A program made the position numbers and the translations under genes. Below, piece by piece: positions 5,917-8,974 of a stretch of DNA of 8,974 nt (position 1 is the stretch's first letter; each line of letters starts with the position of its first letter). Source of the stretch: Aquitalea sp. GTDB taxonomy: Bacteria; Pseudomonadota; Gammaproteobacteria; Burkholderiales; Chromobacteriaceae. The notes beneath the pieces were generated by a model. It saw only the letters and a program-made list of their open reading frames with translations. It had not been told where the DNA came from and made no database searches. The stretch is taken from the NCBI GenBank assembly GCA_019232735.1, contig JAFANL010000151.1:1-8974 (forward strand). Reading direction: 5' to 3'.

Positions 5917-5934
5917 GGACCATCTCCGTGGTCC
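5917..5934 (+). other. Hairpin in the rlmH leader
   Basis: GGACCA (5917-5922), loop TCTCCG, TGGTCC (5929-5934): a perfect 6-bp stem ending 25 nt before the rlmH ATG. No Shine-Dalgarno is obvious between it and the start. It may influence translation of rlmH; role unproven. Confidence 0.35.
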
Positions 5935-5959
5935 ATCCCTGTTCAAGCCTGCAACTGTC

Positions 5960-6430
5960 ATGAAAATCACCATTCTCGCCGTTGGCACCAAGATGCCGCG
6001 CTGGGTCGACGAAGCCTATAACGACTACGCCAAGCGCTTTGGCCGCGACATCAGCCTGGAGCTAAAAGAGATCAAGCCGGAAAAACGTGGTGGTGGCGTC
6101 ACGGCAGAAAAAGGCATTGCCGCCGAACACGAGCGGCTGCTGGCCGCCATTCCCGCCCGCTGCAAGCTGGTGGTGATGGATGAGCGCGGCAAGAACTGGA
6201 CTTCGGTGCGGCTGGCTGAAGAGCTGAAAAGCTGGATGGCGGGTGGGGACGATGTCTGCTTCATCATCGGTGGTGCCGATGGCCTGTCGGCTGAGCTCAA
6301 GCAGCGTGCCGATGTATTGCTGCAGTTATCCGCCATGACCCTGCCGCACGGCATGGTGCGGGTGATGCTGGGCGAGCAGATCTACCGCGCCTACTCCATC
6401 CTCAACAATCACCCCTATCACCGCGAATGA
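5960..6430 (+). CDS. rlmH: 23S rRNA pseudouridine-1915 N3-methyltransferase
   Basis: A 156-residue SPOUT-class methyltransferase that uses S-adenosylmethionine to methylate pseudouridine 1915 in helix 69 of 23S rRNA in assembled ribosomes. The N-terminus MKITILAVGTKMPRWV is the conserved first strand. The knotted cofactor site is formed by FIIGGADGL (101-109), LSAMTLPH (about 123-130) and the C-terminal EQIYRAYSILNNHPYHRE (139-156), which is close to identical to characterised RlmH. Length and both ends are typical. Its stop is 9 nt from the stop of the convergent thioesterase gene. Confidence 0.97.
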   Translation: MKITILAVGTKMPRWVDEAYNDYAKRFGRDISLELKEIKPEKRGGGVTAEKGIAAEHERLLAAIPARCKLVVMDERGKNWTSVRLAEELKSWMAGGDDVCFIIGGADGLSAELKQRADVLLQLSAMTLPHGMVRVMLGEQIYRAYSILNNHPYHRE

Positions 6431-6435
6431 ACATA

Positions 6436-6451
6436 CCGCTCAACTGAGCGG
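6436..6451. terminator. Short hairpin between convergent rlmH and thioesterase
   Basis: CCGCTC (6436-6441), loop AACT, GAGCGG (6446-6451): a perfect 6-bp stem overlapping the thioesterase stop codon in the 9-bp convergent gap. On the minus strand it is followed by a T-containing stretch (TATGTTCATT) but no clean T-run. It is a weak terminator candidate. Confidence 0.35.
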
Positions 6452-6889
6452 CAACACCACGAATTCGCCCTCCAGCCGTCCGGCAGCTTGCCCGCCACAC
6501 TCCAGTTCCACCACCAGCGTCAACCGGGCCATGCGGCCCTTGGCCAGCGCGGCGGCCATGCGCTGCCAGGCGAGGTCCGCTACTGGCAAGGTTGTGGCAG
6601 TAAAAGCACCGTGAATGGCTTTCTGGTAGTCCATCTGGCTGCGCCGCACCATCACCTGCCCGCGCAAACCTGCCAGCTGCAGATAGCGATACACCAGCAG
6701 CCAGCCGGCCAGAGTGGCCACGGCAGCCGCGCTGCCACCAAATACCGTGGCACAGTGATTGATATTGGGCTCCAGCGGTGCCTCCAGCACCACCCGCTCG
6801 CCTTCCGCCTCACGCACCCTGACCGCCATTGCCTGCGCCAGCGGAATGGCCTGATACAGATACTGCTCGATATCCTGATTGTCCTGCAC
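6440..6889 (-). CDS. YiiD C-terminal-type thioesterase (hotdog fold)
   Basis: A 149-residue protein matching the thioesterase domain found at the C-terminus of E. coli YiiD: EQYLYQAIPLAQAMAV at the start, then VLEAPLEPNINHCATVFGGS and SQMDYQKAIHGAFTA. Hotdog enzymes of this kind hydrolyse acyl-CoA or acyl-ACP thioesters; this one's substrate is unknown. The start is GTG at 6889: AAGGAGT lies 3-5 nt upstream and the protein then begins MQDNQDIEQYL like relatives. A longer frame from an ATG at 7000 would add a hydrophobic 37-residue leader, but that ATG has no ribosome site and the extension is not known from the family. No GNAT domain is attached here, unlike YiiD itself. Confidence 0.88.
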   Translation of the reverse strand: MQDNQDIEQYLYQAIPLAQAMAVRVREAEGERVVLEAPLEPNINHCATVFGGSAAAVATLAGWLLVYRYLQLAGLRGQVMVRRSQMDYQKAIHGAFTATTLPVADLAWQRMAAALAKGRMARLTLVVELECGGQAAGRLEGEFVVLPLS

Positions 6890-6892
6890 AAC

Positions 6893-6899
6893 AACTCCT
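6893..6899 (-). promoter_or_regulatory. Ribosome binding site deciding the thioesterase GTG start
   Basis: On the minus strand AAGGAGT lies immediately upstream of TTGTTGTG, placing the GTG at 6889 at a good distance. This favours the GTG over the distant ATG at 7000. Confidence 0.7.
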
Positions 6900-7028
6900 T
6901 TCCGACCATGCCATCCCAGCATGCCATAGCCGCGGAACGCAAGCAGCAATAATGCGCTGACCATGGCCGTGGCCAGAAATCGCCTCCCCTGCGACAACAT
7001 GCCGCAGGGCGGGTGAAGCGATTTGCCG

Positions 7029-7034
7029 TATAAT
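7029..7034 (+). promoter_or_regulatory. Perfect -10 box of the DUF1775 gene promoter
   Basis: TATAAT, 40 nt before the DUF1775 ATG, would start transcription near 7041. No convincing -35 hexamer is seen around 7006-7011, so strength may depend on an activator or be low. Confidence 0.55.
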
Positions 7035-7042
7035 ATTGCGCT

Positions 7043-7057
7043 TGATACTCATTCTCA
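7043..7057. promoter_or_regulatory. Fur-box-like operator overlapping the DUF1775 transcription start
   Basis: TGATACT-C-ATTCTCA matches the 7-1-7 Fur consensus TGATAAT-N-ATTATCA at 12 of 14 positions and is symmetric in its two mismatches. It starts 9 nt after the TATAAT box, so a bound repressor would block initiation. It also reads as GATACT-CATTCT-CATACA, resembling three NATWAT hexamers. The match is seen directly; control by Fur is inferred. Confidence 0.6.
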
Positions 7058-7073
7058 TACAAGTGTGATTGCC

Positions 7074-7583
7074 ATGAAAAAAATCGCTGCCCTCGCCCTG
7101 TTGCTGTCTGCTGCGGCCCAGGCCCACGTCACGCTGGAAACCCCCGCTGCCGCCAGTGGCAGCTATTACAAGGCAGTCCTGAAAGTTGGCCATGGCTGCG
7201 ATGGCAGCCCCACCACCGGCATCAGCGTGGAACTGCCGGAAGGCGCACAACTGGCCCGCCCCATGCCCAAGGCAGGCTGGCAGGTACAGCTGGAAAAGAG
7301 CGCGGTAACACCATTCGACAACCATGGCACCCTGGTCAAGGAAGATGTCAGCCGCATCAGCTGGAGCGGCGGCAATCTGCCGGCAGATTTCTACGACGAG
7401 TTCACCTTCCAGGTCCGCATTGCCGCCAAGCCGGGCAAGCTGTTCTTCAAGGTGAAGCAACAATGTGCCCAAGGCAGCACCAACTGGGTGGAGATCCCCG
7501 CTGCCGGGCAGGATGCCCACAGCCTCAAGTCCCCGGCTGCCGTGCTGCAGGTGACCGAGCCGGGTGAAGCCCACCATCACTAA
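7074..7583 (+). CDS. Secreted YcnI-like DUF1775 protein, probable copper binder
   Basis: A 169-residue periplasmic or exported protein. Residues 1-17 form a signal peptide (two lysines, hydrophobic ALALLLSAAA, cleavage after AQA), leaving His18 as mature N-terminus. DUF1775/YcnI proteins bind Cu(II) through such an N-terminal histidine. The domain is recognised by KVGHGCDGSPTTGISVELPEG (37-57, split as seen), ISWSGG (95-100, Trp97) and QCAQGSTNWVEIP (130-142). Cys42 and Cys131 could form a disulfide. It ends in three histidines. There is no C-terminal transmembrane anchor, unlike Bacillus YcnI. The ATG at 7074 begins the signal peptide; 17 extra upstream codons are not needed. No copper genes (copC, copD, PCuAC) are adjacent in the window. 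Confidence 0.88.
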   Translation: MKKIAALALLLSAAAQAHVTLETPAAASGSYYKAVLKVGHGCDGSPTTGISVELPEGAQLARPMPKAGWQVQLEKSAVTPFDNHGTLVKEDVSRISWSGGNLPADFYDEFTFQVRIAAKPGKLFFKVKQQCAQGSTNWVEIPAAGQDAHSLKSPAAVLQVTEPGEAHHH

Positions 7584-7610
7584 GCTTTGCACCAGCAAGC
7601 GCAGACAAGA

Positions 7611-7650
7611 CAAAACCCCCTTGCACCATCGTGGATGCAAGGGGGTTTTG
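7611..7650. terminator. Bidirectional intrinsic terminator between DUF1775 and ahpF
   Basis: CAAAACCCCCTTGCA (7611-7625) and TGCAAGGGGGTTTTG (7636-7650) form a perfect 15-bp stem around a 10-nt loop. The stem carries A-runs on one arm and T-runs on the other, so it can terminate transcripts from both converging genes: 27 nt past the DUF1775 stop and 18 nt past the ahpF stop. Confidence 0.92.
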
Positions 7651-7668
7651 ACGTAATGGCCGACTGGC

Positions 7669-8974
7669 TTAACTGCGGATCAGGTAATCGAAAGCCGACA
7701 AGCTGGCCTTGGCCCCTTCGCCCATGGCGATGATGATCTGCTTGTACGGTGCCGTGGTGGCATCGCCAGCAGCAAACACCCCCTCGGCCGAGGTCTGGCC
7801 CTTGGCATCGACGGCGATCTCGCCACGGGAGGACAAGGCAATGCTGTCTTTCAGCCAGTCGGTATTGGGCAACAGGCCAATCTGTACAAAGATGCCTTCC
7901 AGCGCCAACTGGTGGGTTTCGCCGGTAATGCGTTCCTGATAACGCAGACCGTTTACCTTCTGTCCGTCCCCCGTCACCTCAGTGGTCTGGGCATTGATGA
8001 TCACCCGTACATTGGGCAGGCTGTGCAGTTTTTTCTGCAATACCGCATCGGCACGCAGGCTGTCACCGAATTCCAGCAGGGTGACGTGGGCGACAATGCC
8101 AGCCAGGTCGATGGCGGCTTCCACGCCGGAGTTGCCACCACCAATCACCGCCACACGCTTGCCCTTGAACAAGGGGCCATCACAGTGCGGGCAGTAGGCC
8201 ACACCCTTGGCACGGTATTCGGCCTCGCCCGGTACATTCATCTCGCGCCAGCGCGCACCAGTGGCGATGATCACCGCCTTGCTCCTGAGCACGGCGCCGC
8301 TTTCCAGCGTCACTTCAGCCAACTGGCCATTCTGCGCCGGCTTGAGGCCGGCAGCGCGTTGCAGATTCATCACGTCCACTTCGTAGGATTTGACGTGCTG
8401 TTCCAACGCCATGGCCAGCTTGGGGCCTTCGGTTTCCTGTACCGAGATGAAGTTTTCAATCGCCAGCGTATCCAGTACCTGGCCACCGAAACGCTCGGCC
8501 ACCACGCCAGTACGGATACCCTTGCGGGCGGCGTAGATGGCAGCGGCGGCACCAGCCGGACCACCACCGACAATCAGCACATCAAAGGCCTCCTTGGCGG
8601 CGATCTTTTCCGCTTCACGCGCCACGGCACCGGTATCCAGCTTGGAGATGATTTCTTCCAGGCCCATGCGGCCACTACCAAAGGGCTCGCCATTCAGATA
8701 AATGGCCGGCACGCCCATGATCTGGCGGTCGGTGACTTCCTGCTGGAACACGCCACCGTCAATCATCACGCTACGCACATTGGGGTTGAGCACCGCCATC
8801 AGATTGACGGCCTGCACCACGTCCGGGCAGTTGTGGCAGCTGAGCGAGACAAACACTTCAAACTGATAGCTGCCCTGCAGGCCGCGAATCTGTTCAATCG
8901 TCTCCGCATCCACCTTGGGCGGGTGGCCGCCGGTTTGCAGCAAGGCCAGCACCAGCGAGGTGAATTCGTGGCCC
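7669..8974 (-). CDS. ahpF: Alkyl hydroperoxide reductase subunit F, C-terminal 434 residues
   Basis: Flavoprotein disulfide reductase that passes electrons from NADH to the peroxiredoxin AhpC. The gene runs off the right edge: the frame stays open to base 8974 and begins with [13 protein letters not shown], which corresponds to about residue 84 of E. coli AhpF, so roughly 83 N-terminal residues are missing. Visible in order: the redox pair CHNC of the thioredoxin-like N-terminal domain (46-49 of the visible part), the FAD motif [18 protein letters not shown], the catalytic CPHC pair, the NAD(H) motif [14 protein letters not shown], and [15 protein letters not shown] near the C-terminus. An apparent internal GTG at 8952 is not the start. 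ahpC would be expected upstream, outside the window. Confidence 0.97.
   Translation of the reverse strand, partial: GHEFTSLVLALLQTGGHPPKVDAETIEQIRGLQGSYQFEVFVSLSCHNCPDVVQAVNLMAVLNPNVRSVMIDGGVFQQEVTDRQIMGVPAIYLNGEPFGSGRMGLEEIISKLDTGAVAREAEKIAAKEAFDVLIVGGGPAGAAAAIYAARKGIRTGVVAERFGGQVLDTLAIENFISVQETEGPKLAMALEQHVKSYEVDVMNLQRAAGLKPAQNGQLAEVTLESGAVLRSKAVIIATGARWREMNVPGEAEYRAKGVAYCPHCDGPLFKGKRVAVIGGGNSGVEAAIDLAGIVAHVTLLEFGDSLRADAVLQKKLHSLPNVRVIINAQTTEVTGDGQKVNGLRYQERITGETHQLALEGIFVQIGLLPNTDWLKDSIALSSRGEIAVDAKGQTSAEGVFAAGDATTAPYKQIIIAMGEGAKASLSAFDYLIRS

Noticed and set aside
6810..7640. 276-codon minus-strand frame spanning the thioesterase-DUF1775 divergent space
   Set aside because: Antisense to DUF1775, out of frame with the thioesterase, and reads through the terminator stem; no recognisable sequence.
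8950..8952. GTG as start of a short AhpF-like protein
   Set aside because: The frame continues upstream to the window edge with GHEFTSL, a conserved internal segment of AhpF, so the gene is simply cut by the window.

Overview
The window looks like chromosomal DNA of a GC-rich betaproteobacterium, most likely of the Neisseriales/Chromobacteriaceae type. This rests on overall base composition, the nadD-rsfS-rlmH gene order and the flavour of the protein sequences; no taxonomic marker or database search supports it. Gene density is high, no stretch over 300 bases lacks a gene, and I see no tRNA, rRNA, IS element, CRISPR array or prophage.

Region 1 (1-2356) is a divergent reactive-sulfur module. 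On the minus strand, an ArsR-type repressor of the BigR/SqrR persulfide-sensor class (1024-1344) is followed by two half-size YeeE/YedE membrane proteins (577-1014, 154-573) and the start of a SulP anion transporter that runs off the left edge (1-166). On the plus strand, starting 148 bp away, is a Blh-type metallo-beta-lactamase-fold persulfide dioxygenase (1493-2356). An AT-rich cluster of TATAAT/ATTATA half-sites (1401-1423) between them is the probable shared operator. The logic would be: persulfide oxidises the two sensor cysteines, repression is lifted, the dioxygenase converts persulfide to sulfite, and the membrane proteins move sulfur oxyanions or sulfane sulfur.

Region 2 (2390-3833) holds a DUF2804 protein and a GNAT acetyltransferase on the plus strand, closely spaced behind the dioxygenase. 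Their role is unknown.

Region 3 (3834-6430) is housekeeping. A beta-class carbonic anhydrase overlaps nadD (NAD biosynthesis) by 4 nt, followed by rsfS (ribosome silencing) and rlmH (23S rRNA pseudouridine methyltransferase). The spaces around rsfS are rich in inverted repeats.

Region 4 (6440-8974) contains a YiiD-type thioesterase on the minus strand with a GTG start, a divergent secreted YcnI/DUF1775 protein with a predicted N-terminal histidine and a strong Fur-box-like sequence at its promoter, a 15-bp perfect bidirectional terminator, and the C-terminal 434 residues of AhpF (minus strand, running off the right edge).

Nothing here is a clearly new system. The most distinctive observations are the BigR-divergon carrying a SulP transporter, the Fur-like site in front of a presumed copper protein, and the overlapping inverted repeats upstream of rsfS.
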